Shown here: positions 6,119 to 14,807 of the stretch, in pieces | Layout of the letters: each line of letters starts with the position of its first letter | How positions within the stretch are numbered: position 1 is the stretch's first letter | Source: a virus | Virus record (IMG/VR): IMGVR_UViG_3300012919_000046 | Coordinates: 1-21,044 of that record | DNA: 21,044 nucleotides | Strand: one strand, 5' to 3' | The notes under the pieces: generated by a model | The model's database searches: none | What the model was told of the DNA's origin: nothing | The model's input: the letters and a program-made list of their open reading frames with translations, nothing else | Made by a program: the position numbers and the translations under genes

Positions 6119-8566
6119 ATGAGTCTGAAAAAAAGAAAAAAATACAGGCACGGTGTCAGGACTTCTAACAAAACAAATTTCTCAAAGTTTTTAGATAGCT
6201 TTACTAAAAGGTTTGGCGAATCTACAAAAAACTCAAGGGGACAAGTTAAAAAAAAACTTGAAAATTTAGTATCCACAGAACAAGTGGTCCAAGCTTTGAA
6301 AAAAAGCACTTTTGATTCTATAAAAGAAGATGGGATCTATAATTTCGTAAGTAATTATTATAAAGAACAAGACCAGGTCCAAACCGAAAATCCACTTCAC
6401 AAATACGCAACATACACCTATCTGTTTACACTCAGTGGACTACGGGAGAATGAGCTTGAAGATTTTAGTTTCCTATCAAACCCTGTTCATGATATACTAG
6501 CACGTTCTTCTGGCATAGGTGACCCTAACAACAGAGGGCAGGTTTATAACTCAGGTGACTTTATAGGGCCATTAAGAAGTAAAAAGGACCGAGCAAATAA
6601 GGCCTATAGGGATAGCATCGGAATACTGGGTCAAGGCAGAGATATATTTTTTGAAGATGTGAACATAGTCAGCACTGTCAGTCCAGGACCCGAAAGAGGA
6701 CTAGCCGATTTTGCGAGAATGGAATTCAAATTGCACGAGCCTTTCGGAATATCATTTATCGAAAAGGTCCGCGCCGCCACAAGGGTCAACGGCTATAAAG
6801 ATTATCAAGATGCCCCTTTGCTTCTGACTATTGAATTCAAGGGCTTCGACGAGGAAGGCGTTGAACTGCCGTCAAACATAATTAGAAAGATTCCTATTAT
6901 CCTAACGAGGGTAGATCTCGATGTCAACGAAGGAGGTGCGATATATGATATCAGTGCTACGAGATATCAAGACATAGCCTTTGATGATAGGTATAAATTT
7001 CCAAGGACAAAACTTTCGATACAGGCCGATACACTAGAAGAGGCCGCAGACCAAATATTGAAAGGATTGGATAAGCAGATGCAACAGGAGATCGACAATC
7101 ATTACAGGACTGTGAAGGATGAATATGTTATTCAGTTTGATCCACGTGTCTTGGATTACGCCGGTGATTTCACAGGCAAAGATTCCATACACGCATCAGT
7201 GGCACCAAAAGGATATTACGAAAATGGCGACTTTATGGGAGACATCTCAGGCCTAAGTTCAGACCTAGAGCCGCCGAGCAACAGCAATAGTAAGCCTATA
7301 GAGGTCAAAAAGATAGATGCTGAGATTACAAGCAACACCGCATTGACTAAGGTCATCGAAGATCTCGTTAGATCAACAGATGGTTTTGAGAACACTGCCA
7401 TTGATTTCTGGACTAACTATCTCAGAGGTGCAGGAGTTATAGGGGACAGTGAAAAAGCAACCAAGGAAACAGTTGGAAGCGTATTAAAAGATCAAAAACG
7501 ATTCAATAGTATATTACGTGAAAATCAATATGTGCCATGGTTCAAGATTAAGACAAGTGTAAAAACTCATTCTAACCAATTTGATCGTATAACCAAAATG
7601 CATAAGAAAACAATAGGGTACCATGTGATTCCGCACAAGATCCATGTGTTAAGATTTATTAAGCCAGGAATCAGTATTCCAACTGAGGACCTTGGTAACA
7701 AAGAGAATCAAGTAAGAAGAACATACAACTACATCTATACAGGTGAGAACACTGATGTGCAAAACTTGAGGATTAATTACAAAACCGCGTTCTATCAAAG
7801 AAATGTTGTTGACACCCCAGGACTGGTTGACGGAAATGTAATAAGAGAGACAGAGGCCAGCATAAGGCAACTAGGCGGAGAAGATTATCCAGAAGAACTT
7901 ACGCCATTGAGGCAGTATCCAAGCACGATCAAAAGTAGGATGGTGGTTAATAGGCTAGATAGACAAGATGACAGAACATCTGAGATGTATGATTATCTGA
8001 CAAATCCAATTGCTGATATGATGAATATTGATCTGGAGATACTGGGAGATCCAGCATACATATGCCAGGATCAGTTTATACCTATGACAACAGATGGCAA
8101 CAGATTAAGTAATGGTCTTGACTTTTCGGGAGACTTCGAATCCTTTAACGCAGATGATTATAGTCCATTGATTTTATTGAACTACAGGTTGCCTGATGAC
8201 ATCAACGACGAGACCGGTGTCACTTTTGAAAAAGATACGCAGACACCTTCAGAAAATTTATTCTTTTCTGGAATTTACCAGATTGTAAAAATAGAAAGTA
8301 GTTTCAGCCAAGGCCAATTTACGCAATCTTTGAATTGCGTAAGGCTAAACAATCAAAATGGGAAATCACAATACCAGACACAGTTTTCTACAGATAAAAA
8401 ATTGGTTTCCAAAGGAAGTACAAAGAACAACGAGAATATTTCCTCAGTTGTTAAAAAGCCAAAATATTCTTGGTGGTACTATATCAAGAATGGTGGTAAG
8501 AAAGCTGTAGAACGTAGGGATGAAGCTATAAAAGAAGGAATTAACCAGGCAGAAGACGATAGATAA
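6119..8566 (+). CDS. Large baseplate hub-like structural protein (gp27-like role)
   Basis: The 815-aa protein is a virion structural protein placed directly before gp5, where a hub protein is expected. A basic N-terminus (KKRKKYRHG) leads into hub-like strands YATYTYLFTLSGL (residues 96-108), LHEPFGISFIEKVRAAT (205-221), and RKIPIILTRVDLDVNEGGAIYDISAT (256-281, quoted in part: IPIILTRVDLDVNE). Near the C-terminus are LEILGDPAY (639-647) and FFSGIYQIVKIESSFSQGQF (715-734), typical of gp27/gpD-type hubs that form the trimeric ring holding the needle. T4 gp27 is 391 aa, so this one is about twice as long. GGAG lies 8 nt before the ATG. It overlaps gp5 by one base. The hub role is inferred from position and these strand patterns; homology to gp27 is not proved. 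An A-rich run (6126-6140) follows the start. Confidence 0.65.
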   Translation: MSLKKRKKYRHGVRTSNKTNFSKFLDSFTKRFGESTKNSRGQVKKKLENLVSTEQVVQALKKSTFDSIKEDGIYNFVSNYYKEQDQVQTENPLHKYATYTYLFTLSGLRENELEDFSFLSNPVHDILARSSGIGDPNNRGQVYNSGDFIGPLRSKKDRANKAYRDSIGILGQGRDIFFEDVNIVSTVSPGPERGLADFARMEFKLHEPFGISFIEKVRAATRVNGYKDYQDAPLLLTIEFKGFDEEGVELPSNIIRKIPIILTRVDLDVNEGGAIYDISATRYQDIAFDDRYKFPRTKLSIQADTLEEAADQILKGLDKQMQQEIDNHYRTVKDEYVIQFDPRVLDYAGDFTGKDSIHASVAPKGYYENGDFMGDISGLSSDLEPPSNSNSKPIEVKKIDAEITSNTALTKVIEDLVRSTDGFENTAIDFWTNYLRGAGVIGDSEKATKETVGSVLKDQKRFNSILRENQYVPWFKIKTSVKTHSNQFDRITKMHKKTIGYHVIPHKIHVLRFIKPGISIPTEDLGNKENQVRRTYNYIYTGENTDVQNLRINYKTAFYQRNVVDTPGLVDGNVIRETEASIRQLGGEDYPEELTPLRQYPSTIKSRMVVNRLDRQDDRTSEMYDYLTNPIADMMNIDLEILGDPAYICQDQFIPMTTDGNRLSNGLDFSGDFESFNADDYSPLILLNYRLPDDINDETGVTFEKDTQTPSENLFFSGIYQIVKIESSFSQGQFTQSLNCVRLNNQNGKSQYQTQFSTDKKLVSKGSTKNNENISSVVKKPKYSWWYYIKNGGKKAVERRDEAIKEGINQAEDDR

Positions 8567-10854
8567 TGACAGGAATTATAGACACACACGATAACCAAAA
8601 AGATTTTGACAACAAGCTGGCGGAGAAAAATCCTGGTCCATATGTTGGACGTGTGAAATACGTTGAGGATCCACTTAACATGGGAAGGCTTGGAGTAAAC
8701 ATTCCTGAACTTTCCAAGACAGATGACCCAACGGCAGAACAAGTTATATGGTGCCAATACCTATCACCTTTTTACGGAACAAAAAGTGGTGACGCACTGT
8801 CTGGGAACGACGAAGCCGATTTTAAGGATGCCGGACATAGTTATGGTTTCTGGGCCATTCCACCCGACATCGATACAGATGTTCTAGTGATATTCGCCAA
8901 AGGTGAAGCTTCTAGACAAAATGCTTTCTGGATCGGTTGTATTCAACAGCCACTTACAAATAAAACTATTCCTGGATATGGCGCAGATACCTATCATAGA
9001 GAATCAACAGGTACAACGCCAGGTGCTGATGAGCAAAGCACTCCAAGGGAAAGACAAATATTACGTAACACGGGTGTAGATGCACCCAACTATGGCACAG
9101 ATGTTTTACCAGTTGGAGATCGTAATCGGGCTTCTGTTAATAACGCCACAACACTTGCAGGAGCAAAAAATATAAGATTCCCGGTCAATAAAATCCAAGC
9201 GGAACAATTGCTAGAACAAGGACTAATTCAAGACACGACCAGAGGTACCACTACTTCGTCAGCCAGACGTGAATCGCCTAGTGCTGTCTTTGGATTTAAC
9301 ACTCCTGGAAGGATCAGGCCAGACTCTAGGCAAAAGCCGATAGGAATAGGTGGGCAGAATGTAGCCACAGACAGGTTACCTGGACATAGTTTTGTTATGG
9401 ATGATGGTGATGCAAATGGCGTCAATCAACAGATAAGGTTGAAAAGTGCTTCGGGGCACCAGATTCTAATGAATGACACAGAAGGTGTCATCTACATAGC
9501 TAACAAATCTGGGAACAGCTGGATCGAAATGAGCGATGAAGGAAAAATTTATATATATGCTCAGGACGGATTTAATTTACGTAGTGATGGAAACTTTGAT
9601 CTACACAGCGGTTCTGATATCAACTTCCACGCAAAAAATGATATAAAATTTACGGCAGAAGGCAATGTTATCAACAATGCTGACAGCTACTTGATGAACA
9701 TGGGTCGACAAGGAATCTTCAATAGCTCACAAGCAGGAGTAATAGGTGATTATGCATTACAAGGTATAACTGCATACACAGGTGGAAATGTGCTAATTGG
9801 AGCAGGCTCGGCTCCAGAACCACCACAGAATCCAAATCAGAGAGCAGGTGCCAATGCTAGTCGAGGTGGAGGGCAAATTCATCTAGCAGGACCACAGGTC
9901 CACTTCAATTCGATCAAGGCACAAAAAACGTGGGGACCTAGTTGGTTATCTCCTGAACGGGTAGGAATAGTAACAGATGATTCACAGAATGATGTTAACA
10001 TCACAGTTGACGATGGTGGACTCTTGGAAGCTAATACCAAGAAGACAAAGACAACAGTGCCAAACCTAGTCACGCACGAACCATTTACCCGTGCACCGTC
10101 TGCCATTATCGAAACAGTATCACAGTGGGAAGATCCTGTAAAATGGAAAGAGCTATCAGAAACTCCTGGCACATTGGAATATATGGCTATGCAAAACAGA
10201 AAGAGTCCTATCGAATCTATCAAAAATCTACAATATCTTGCTGATTCGAAAAAATTTTTAGCAAACAATGGTGGAACAACTAAACAGTTGGAAAAAGCTA
10301 ACGCACTTTTATCTAATTTCAAAAAATCTTATAACAAAATTTATAATGTTAGCACTGTACTACCTAATCTTTCAAAAGATAATTTACGTAATTTAATTGT
10401 AAACAAAGTAACGGCAGGAAGAATCACATCAATATCAGACATATCAAGATTTGTAGGTGGAGGAAATATAAACAGCTTGATAGGTGGAGACATTGGCACA
10501 GTGGCTAGAAGCTTTGTGCAGGGATTCAAATCACGTGGCCTAATATCACAGGTGCCTCCTAGCTTAAGGGGAACATTCAAGGGCAACCTATTACAGATAG
10601 GTAGTCAACTAAAGGCAGGAATAGCCAGGGCTTTCACTTCATTTTTTAGTGACGTAAGATTAAAAGAAAATATTAGTCATGTTGGTGTATCGGACGCTGG
10701 AATAAACATTTACAGGTTTAAATACAAAGGAGTCGACGGTGTGTTCGAAGGTGTCATGGCAAACGAAGTTCCATGGGCAACAACACTATCTGAAAATGGT
10801 TATTACATGGTCGATTATAGCAAAGTTGACGTTGACTTTAGGAGGATTAATTAA
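8566..10854 (+). CDS. 5: gp5-like baseplate central spike (needle) protein with C-terminal S74 chaperone domain
   Basis: The 762-aa protein forms the trimeric membrane-piercing needle. Residues 24-130 are the gp5/GpV OB-fold: PYVGRVKYVEDPLNMGRLGV, then YGFWAIPPDIDTDVLVIFA and AFWIGCIQQP. A polar linker follows (135-270). Residues about 275-450 are a beta-helix with short repeats such as GHQILMNDTEGVIYIANKSG and GKIYIYAQDGFNLRSDGN. The last 68 residues are a peptidase S74 intramolecular chaperone: SDVRLKENI at 695-703, with predicted catalytic Ser695 and Lys700, then IYRFKYKG and FEGVMANEVP. In this family trimerisation triggers self-cleavage before the Ser. T4 gp5 has a lysozyme between OB-fold and needle; I see none here. 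Preceding and following genes overlap by one base each. Confidence 0.88.
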   Translation: MTGIIDTHDNQKDFDNKLAEKNPGPYVGRVKYVEDPLNMGRLGVNIPELSKTDDPTAEQVIWCQYLSPFYGTKSGDALSGNDEADFKDAGHSYGFWAIPPDIDTDVLVIFAKGEASRQNAFWIGCIQQPLTNKTIPGYGADTYHRESTGTTPGADEQSTPRERQILRNTGVDAPNYGTDVLPVGDRNRASVNNATTLAGAKNIRFPVNKIQAEQLLEQGLIQDTTRGTTTSSARRESPSAVFGFNTPGRIRPDSRQKPIGIGGQNVATDRLPGHSFVMDDGDANGVNQQIRLKSASGHQILMNDTEGVIYIANKSGNSWIEMSDEGKIYIYAQDGFNLRSDGNFDLHSGSDINFHAKNDIKFTAEGNVINNADSYLMNMGRQGIFNSSQAGVIGDYALQGITAYTGGNVLIGAGSAPEPPQNPNQRAGANASRGGGQIHLAGPQVHFNSIKAQKTWGPSWLSPERVGIVTDDSQNDVNITVDDGGLLEANTKKTKTTVPNLVTHEPFTRAPSAIIETVSQWEDPVKWKELSETPGTLEYMAMQNRKSPIESIKNLQYLADSKKFLANNGGTTKQLEKANALLSNFKKSYNKIYNVSTVLPNLSKDNLRNLIVNKVTAGRITSISDISRFVGGGNINSLIGGDIGTVARSFVQGFKSRGLISQVPPSLRGTFKGNLLQIGSQLKAGIARAFTSFFSDVRLKENISHVGVSDAGINIYRFKYKGVDGVFEGVMANEVPWATTLSENGYYMVDYSKVDVDFRRIN
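10648..10851 (+). other. Peptidase S74 intramolecular chaperone autoprocessing domain of gp5
   Basis: This is the coding segment for residues 695-762 of the needle protein. SDVRLKENI supplies the Ser-Lys dyad spaced five apart, as in other autoprocessing chaperones of trimeric beta-helical proteins. GVMANEV and MVDYSKV match the usual downstream strands ending in a Tyr-Ser-Lys-Val motif. Cleavage would be expected just before Ser695 and would release a 68-residue fragment. Confidence 0.8.
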
Positions 10855-11276
10855 TGGCGTACGGCAGTAGTTCGGGATCAAGCGGAGGAGAAAAAAGCAA
10901 GTCATCAGTGACTTTTAAGGGCTTCTCATCACGTACCACAGGACAAAGTTTCAAAGTGTATGATTTTGAATGTGCAAAACAGGATCTAATCAATAGGTTA
11001 TCGGTTCGTAAGGGAGAACGTGTTGAAAATCCTGAATTTGGAACCATAATATATGATGCCATATTCGAGCCATTGACAGAAGAACTAAAAGAAGCAATAG
11101 TTGAGGATGTTACGGAAAATCTAAACGCTGATCCACGTATAAGCACGGATGAAATTATACTTACAGAGGCAGATAGAGGTATTGCCATCCAGGCAACTAT
11201 CAAATATGTGCCATTGGACATAACCGAAAAACTACGTTTTCAGTTCGATGAAAACGCTTTGCTACGCCTATCTTAA
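10854..11276 (+). CDS. 25: gp25-like baseplate wedge protein
   Basis: The 140-aa protein is the gp25/GpW wedge component, which joins gp6 to the hub and helps start sheath assembly. The conserved core is INRLSVRKGERVENPEFGT (residues 46-64) followed by an acidic helix FEPLTEELKEAIVEDV. T4 gp25 is 132 aa, so the length is normal. The first 18 residues (GSSSGSSGGEKSKSS) form an unusual Ser/Gly-rich leader that recalls the Ser/Gly tail on the neighbouring gp6. AGGAGG about 8 nt before the ATG is the strongest ribosome site in the structural cluster, even though the start also overlaps the gp5 stop by one base. Confidence 0.9.
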   Translation: MAYGSSSGSSGGEKSKSSVTFKGFSSRTTGQSFKVYDFECAKQDLINRLSVRKGERVENPEFGTIIYDAIFEPLTEELKEAIVEDVTENLNADPRISTDEIILTEADRGIAIQATIKYVPLDITEKLRFQFDENALLRLS

Positions 11277-11296
11277 TATACGCACTTAATTTAAAT

Positions 11297-11304
11297 TATA
11301 AATA
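11297..11304 (+). promoter_or_regulatory. Second T4-type late promoter (TATAAATA), directly before gp6
   Basis: An exact TATAAATA lies in the 42-nt gap between gp25 and gp6. Transcription by analogy with T4 would begin near 11310, only about 9 nt before the gp6 ATG, and no Shine-Dalgarno sequence fits in that space. An in-frame TAA at 11292-11294 and the absence of an intervening start codon rule out an earlier gp6 start. It would boost gp6 and the giant gene behind it. Confidence 0.8.
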
Positions 11305-11318
11305 TCCATACAAACAGT

Positions 11319-14300
11319 ATGGCCACAACAGATAGACAAAACAGATTATTAGTTGCCGAGGATTGGCGTAAAATTTACCAAGCTTTCCAACAGGCTGATT
11401 TCAAAAGTTACGATTTTGAAACACTGAGACGAACAATGGTTGCCTATCTACAGGAAAACTATCCTGACGATTTCAATGATTTTGTGGAAAGTTCAGAGTA
11501 TGTTGCGTTGATAGACCTAATTGCCTACATTGCACAATCACTTTCTTACAGAGTGGATTTGAACGCTAGGGAAAATTTTTTAGAGACTGCAGAAAGACGT
11601 AATTCAATACTTAGACTTGCAAGACTTATCAATTACAATGCGAAAAGAAACCAGCCTGCTAAAGGCTTACTTAAAATAGATTCAATTTCTACGTCAGAAG
11701 ATGTATTTGATTCTTCAGGCACCAATATTGGAAATACAACAATTATTTGGAATGATTCGGCAAATGCAAATTATAGAGAACAATTCATAGCAATATTGAA
11801 TGCCGCCAATGTAACGGGTCAGACATTCGGAAGTCCAAGAGAAAAGGGTAGCATAGGCGGAGTAGACACTGAAGTTTACACAATGTCCTCAAACCAAACT
11901 GACTTGCCAATATTTGGTTTCAGTGCAAGTGTGGGGGGTACTGATAGAAGTTTTGAAGTAGTACCAAGTCAGATTACAGATTCAGAAGACATCTATGAAA
12001 GTCCACCAATTGATGGAAGTGGATTGTCTTATTGTTATCGTACAGACGGCGGTGGAGATTCGTCCAACAACACTGGTTACTTTTTCTTGTTCAAGCAAGG
12101 CACTTTACAGTACACAGATTTCAATGTCGACCAGGCAGAAACAAATTTCATACAGCCAATCAATGTACCAAATATTAATAACACGGATGTATGGTTATTC
12201 AGACAAGACGAATTAGGATTGCCAATACAATTATGGAAGCAAGTTCCAGCAATGTCTGGCAACAATGCAATTTACAATTCATTGTCAGCAGATGAGAGAT
12301 TAATTTATAACGTTGTAACTAAAGCGGATGATCAAATAGATTTAGTCTTTGGAGACGGAAACTTTGCAGATGTGCCTCTAGGTAGTTTCAGAACTTACTA
12401 CAGAGTGAGCGATAATGCAAAATTTGCCATACAGCCTGCGGACATGAGAGGTGTGCAAATTAGTGTTCCTTACACAGATAAAAATGGCGCAACACAGAGA
12501 ATAACAATGGTGATGAGCCTTAAGGCATCAATTTATAACTCTGCGGCAAGTGAAAGCAATGATTCAATTAGGGAGAAAGCTGGACAAGTATACTACTCAC
12601 AAAACAGAATGATAACAGCAGAAGATTATCAAGTTGTTCCGTTGGGTGCGTCACAAGAAATTATAAAAGTAAGATCTGTAAACAGAACTGCATCCGGTAT
12701 TTCAAGAGCAAAAGAAATTTTAGATCCAACCGGTGCATACTCTAATGTTTCAGTGTTTGCAGAAGATGGTATATTGTATAGAGAAGAATCAACGCAACAG
12801 TTCAGTTTTAATTTTGCCAATAGAAGTCAGATCAATTCTACTATTAACACTGACATTGAATCAAAATTAAAAGAAGCATATGCACGTAATTTTTATTATC
12901 TCAAATATGGAACAAAAAATTTAGCAACGTTAAATGCAACATGGAATTCAACAACTACAGGAACTAACACCAACACAGGATATTTCACTGCTAACGGTCC
13001 TTTAGCTATAGGATCATCTGCAACATCAAATTTAAAATATGCAAAAGTTGGTGCTCTTGTTAAGTTTATATCACCTGATACACGAGAATTTTTAAATGAT
13101 ACTTTAGTGACTGCAGGCACAGATCTTGCAGAAGACAGGAAATGGGCAAAAATTGGGTCTGTCACAGGAGATGGGGCGAACAGTGGCGTTGGCAACCTTG
13201 ACACAGGTGAGGGACCAGTTACCTTAGCATCCATAATACCTAATGGATGTAAAGTTGATAGTGTTATTCCTAATTTCACAACAACTTTTTTACAGACACT
13301 TAAAACAGATTTAATTGATAGGATTGAAGGATATGAAACTTTTGGTATAAGATATGATGTTGATACGGAAACGTGGAAAGTGATCACTACTACAAATTTA
13401 AGTGATAGTAGTATTTTCAGTCTTAATAATGCAGGAGACACCTCTGGTGGAAACTTAGATGCTAGTTGGTGGTTCAAGCTAACAAATGACGGAAACACAT
13501 ATACAGTTACGTATAGAAAACTAGATTATATTTTTGAGTCAGAATCACAAAACAAGTTTCATTACGATAAACAAGAAAAAATTTACGATTACAAAACAGG
13601 AAGAAGCGTAAGGGACACAGTAAAACTTCTTAAAACAAACAGTATAGTATCAACAGGAAACAGTGTTGGATACCCTATTACGTGGTCAATAGAAGATACA
13701 GTGACTGAGTCAGATGGCTTTCAAGATAATAGGAAAGTTAAAGTTGGATTTTTTGATTCCGACGATGACGGCATAGTTGACAATCCTGAACTATTTGACA
13801 TCATAATTGAGCCTGAAACAACTATTAGTAACAAGTTTGTATTCTCAGAAAAATATTTGTCCTATAATAATATTGAAAGATATAGGCCATATGCGGCTAC
13901 AAACTTTGTAGTGTCTAAAAATGAATCTGATATTAATCTTGCAACTACAAGCTATTCTGATGGCCAACTTTTTTATTTTTATGATGAAAGTGAAGATGTA
14001 ATTAAGAAATACGACGAAGATACTAATACACTAGTAACAAGTACAGATTATATTGCAAGACGTGGTAGAAGCAGTTTAAGTTTCCAATACAAACATCATG
14101 CAGGACAAGAGACAAGGATTGATCCTAGTGTATCTAATATTGTAGATGTATATTTCTTAGAGAGAACATACGATAACCTATTTAGAATATGGCTACAGGA
14201 CGGCGGGAACAAACCTGCACCAAGCACTAGTGATCAACTAAGGATTGCTTACGGTAGCTACATAAATCCATTAAAATCATTATCGGACCAAGTGGTGTAT

Positions 14301-14807
14301 CATCCTGTTAGATACAAAATATTATTTGGAAATAATTCGGATGAGCAACTACAGGCTACATTCAAAGTTGTGAAAAATCCAAAAACCAATGTCAGCGATG
14401 CGGTTATAAAAACACAAATTATCGGCGCAATAAATGAATTTTTCGCTTTAGATAATTGGGATTTTGGAGACACTTTTTATTTTACGGAACTAGCAACTTA
14501 TGTACACAATAGATTAGCTCCAGATTTACTTACTTTATTAATTGTTCCAAATCAAACAGGACAAAGTTTTGGGTCTTTGTTCCAAATAGATTGTGCATCA
14601 GACGAAATATTCATCAGTGGGGCCACCGTTGATAATGTTGAAATAATTAGTGCCATAGGTGCAAACCAAATAGTAGCATCAGGTACGGTTGTGTCTTCAA
14701 CAACATCAACGTCAAGCACAACATCAGGTTCAGCAGTATCAGGTTCCACTACATCAGGTTCAAGCTCGTCAGGATCGTCCGGCGGAAGTAGTGGGAGCGG
14801 ATATTAA
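11319..14807 (+). CDS. 6: gp6-like baseplate wedge protein
   Basis: The 1162-aa protein is the gp6/gpJ wedge component that forms the inner iris ring of the baseplate. The N-terminal core is typical: VAEDWRKIYQAFQQADFKSY (residues 12-31), then FVESSEYVALIDLIAYIAQS (55-74), SYRVDLNARENFLETAERRN and ARLINYNAKRNQPAKG. A second core segment around 935-1000 includes HHAGQETRIDPSVSNIVDVY and the C-terminal gpJ-type region INEFFALDNWDFGDTFYFTE. T4 gp6 is 660 aa; the extra length is mainly inserted Thr/Ser/Asn-rich beta domains (about 540-850). One insert has an EF-hand-like loop at 813-824 (DSDDDGIVDNPE). The protein ends in a Ser/Gly/Thr repeat tail (1124-1162). It overlaps the next gene by one base. 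Confidence 0.9.
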   Translation: MATTDRQNRLLVAEDWRKIYQAFQQADFKSYDFETLRRTMVAYLQENYPDDFNDFVESSEYVALIDLIAYIAQSLSYRVDLNARENFLETAERRNSILRLARLINYNAKRNQPAKGLLKIDSISTSEDVFDSSGTNIGNTTIIWNDSANANYREQFIAILNAANVTGQTFGSPREKGSIGGVDTEVYTMSSNQTDLPIFGFSASVGGTDRSFEVVPSQITDSEDIYESPPIDGSGLSYCYRTDGGGDSSNNTGYFFLFKQGTLQYTDFNVDQAETNFIQPINVPNINNTDVWLFRQDELGLPIQLWKQVPAMSGNNAIYNSLSADERLIYNVVTKADDQIDLVFGDGNFADVPLGSFRTYYRVSDNAKFAIQPADMRGVQISVPYTDKNGATQRITMVMSLKASIYNSAASESNDSIREKAGQVYYSQNRMITAEDYQVVPLGASQEIIKVRSVNRTASGISRAKEILDPTGAYSNVSVFAEDGILYREESTQQFSFNFANRSQINSTINTDIESKLKEAYARNFYYLKYGTKNLATLNATWNSTTTGTNTNTGYFTANGPLAIGSSATSNLKYAKVGALVKFISPDTREFLNDTLVTAGTDLAEDRKWAKIGSVTGDGANSGVGNLDTGEGPVTLASIIPNGCKVDSVIPNFTTTFLQTLKTDLIDRIEGYETFGIRYDVDTETWKVITTTNLSDSSIFSLNNAGDTSGGNLDASWWFKLTNDGNTYTVTYRKLDYIFESESQNKFHYDKQEKIYDYKTGRSVRDTVKLLKTNSIVSTGNSVGYPITWSIEDTVTESDGFQDNRKVKVGFFDSDDDGIVDNPELFDIIIEPETTISNKFVFSEKYLSYNNIERYRPYAATNFVVSKNESDINLATTSYSDGQLFYFYDESEDVIKKYDEDTNTLVTSTDYIARRGRSSLSFQYKHHAGQETRIDPSVSNIVDVYFLERTYDNLFRIWLQDGGNKPAPSTSDQLRIAYGSYINPLKSLSDQVVYHPVRYKILFGNNSDEQLQATFKVVKNPKTNVSDAVIKTQIIGAINEFFALDNWDFGDTFYFTELATYVHNRLAPDLLTLLIVPNQTGQSFGSLFQIDCASDEIFISGATVDNVEIISAIGANQIVASGTVVSSTTSTSSTTSGSAVSGSTTSGSSSSGSSGGSSGSGY
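13755..13790 (+). other. EF-hand-like calcium-binding loop in gp6
   Basis: Residues 813-824 of gp6 read DSDDDGIVDNPE, which fits the 12-residue loop DxDxDGxxxxxE with oxygen ligands at positions 1, 3, 5, 9 and 12. The surrounding sequence is beta-rich, not helical, so it would be an isolated or thrombospondin-like calcium loop and not a true paired EF hand. Confidence 0.5.
14690..14804 (+). repeat. Tandem 15-bp repeat coding the Ser/Gly/Thr tail of gp6
   Basis: ATCAGGTTC recurs at 14723, 14738 and 14753 with exact 15-bp period, and a decayed copy, TCAGGA, follows at 14769. It encodes pentapeptides of the form xSGSx (TSGSA, VSGST, TSGSS, SSGSS). The stretch before it is Ser/Thr-rich. It is probably a flexible tail and could vary in copy number between relatives. 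Confidence 0.7.

Noticed and set aside
6124-6141. A-rich run after the hub start as a programmed frameshift site
   Set aside because: The hub frame is open and complete from this start, and neither alternative frame leads to a conserved extension.
8966-9375. A lysozyme domain in gp5
   Set aside because: Expected from T4, but no Glu/Asp/Thr catalytic pattern or lysozyme-like strands are visible in the linker.
9879-10322. A 147-aa open frame on the minus strand inside gp5
   Set aside because: Antisense to the gp5 beta-helix and linker, with no ribosome site or family pattern; treated as a shadow.
12896-13498. A 200-aa open frame on the minus strand inside gp6
   Set aside because: It lies wholly antisense to a well-supported gene, has no recognisable domain, and its hydrophobic, Ser/Val-rich composition is what the complement of Thr/Asn/Asp-rich coding gives.
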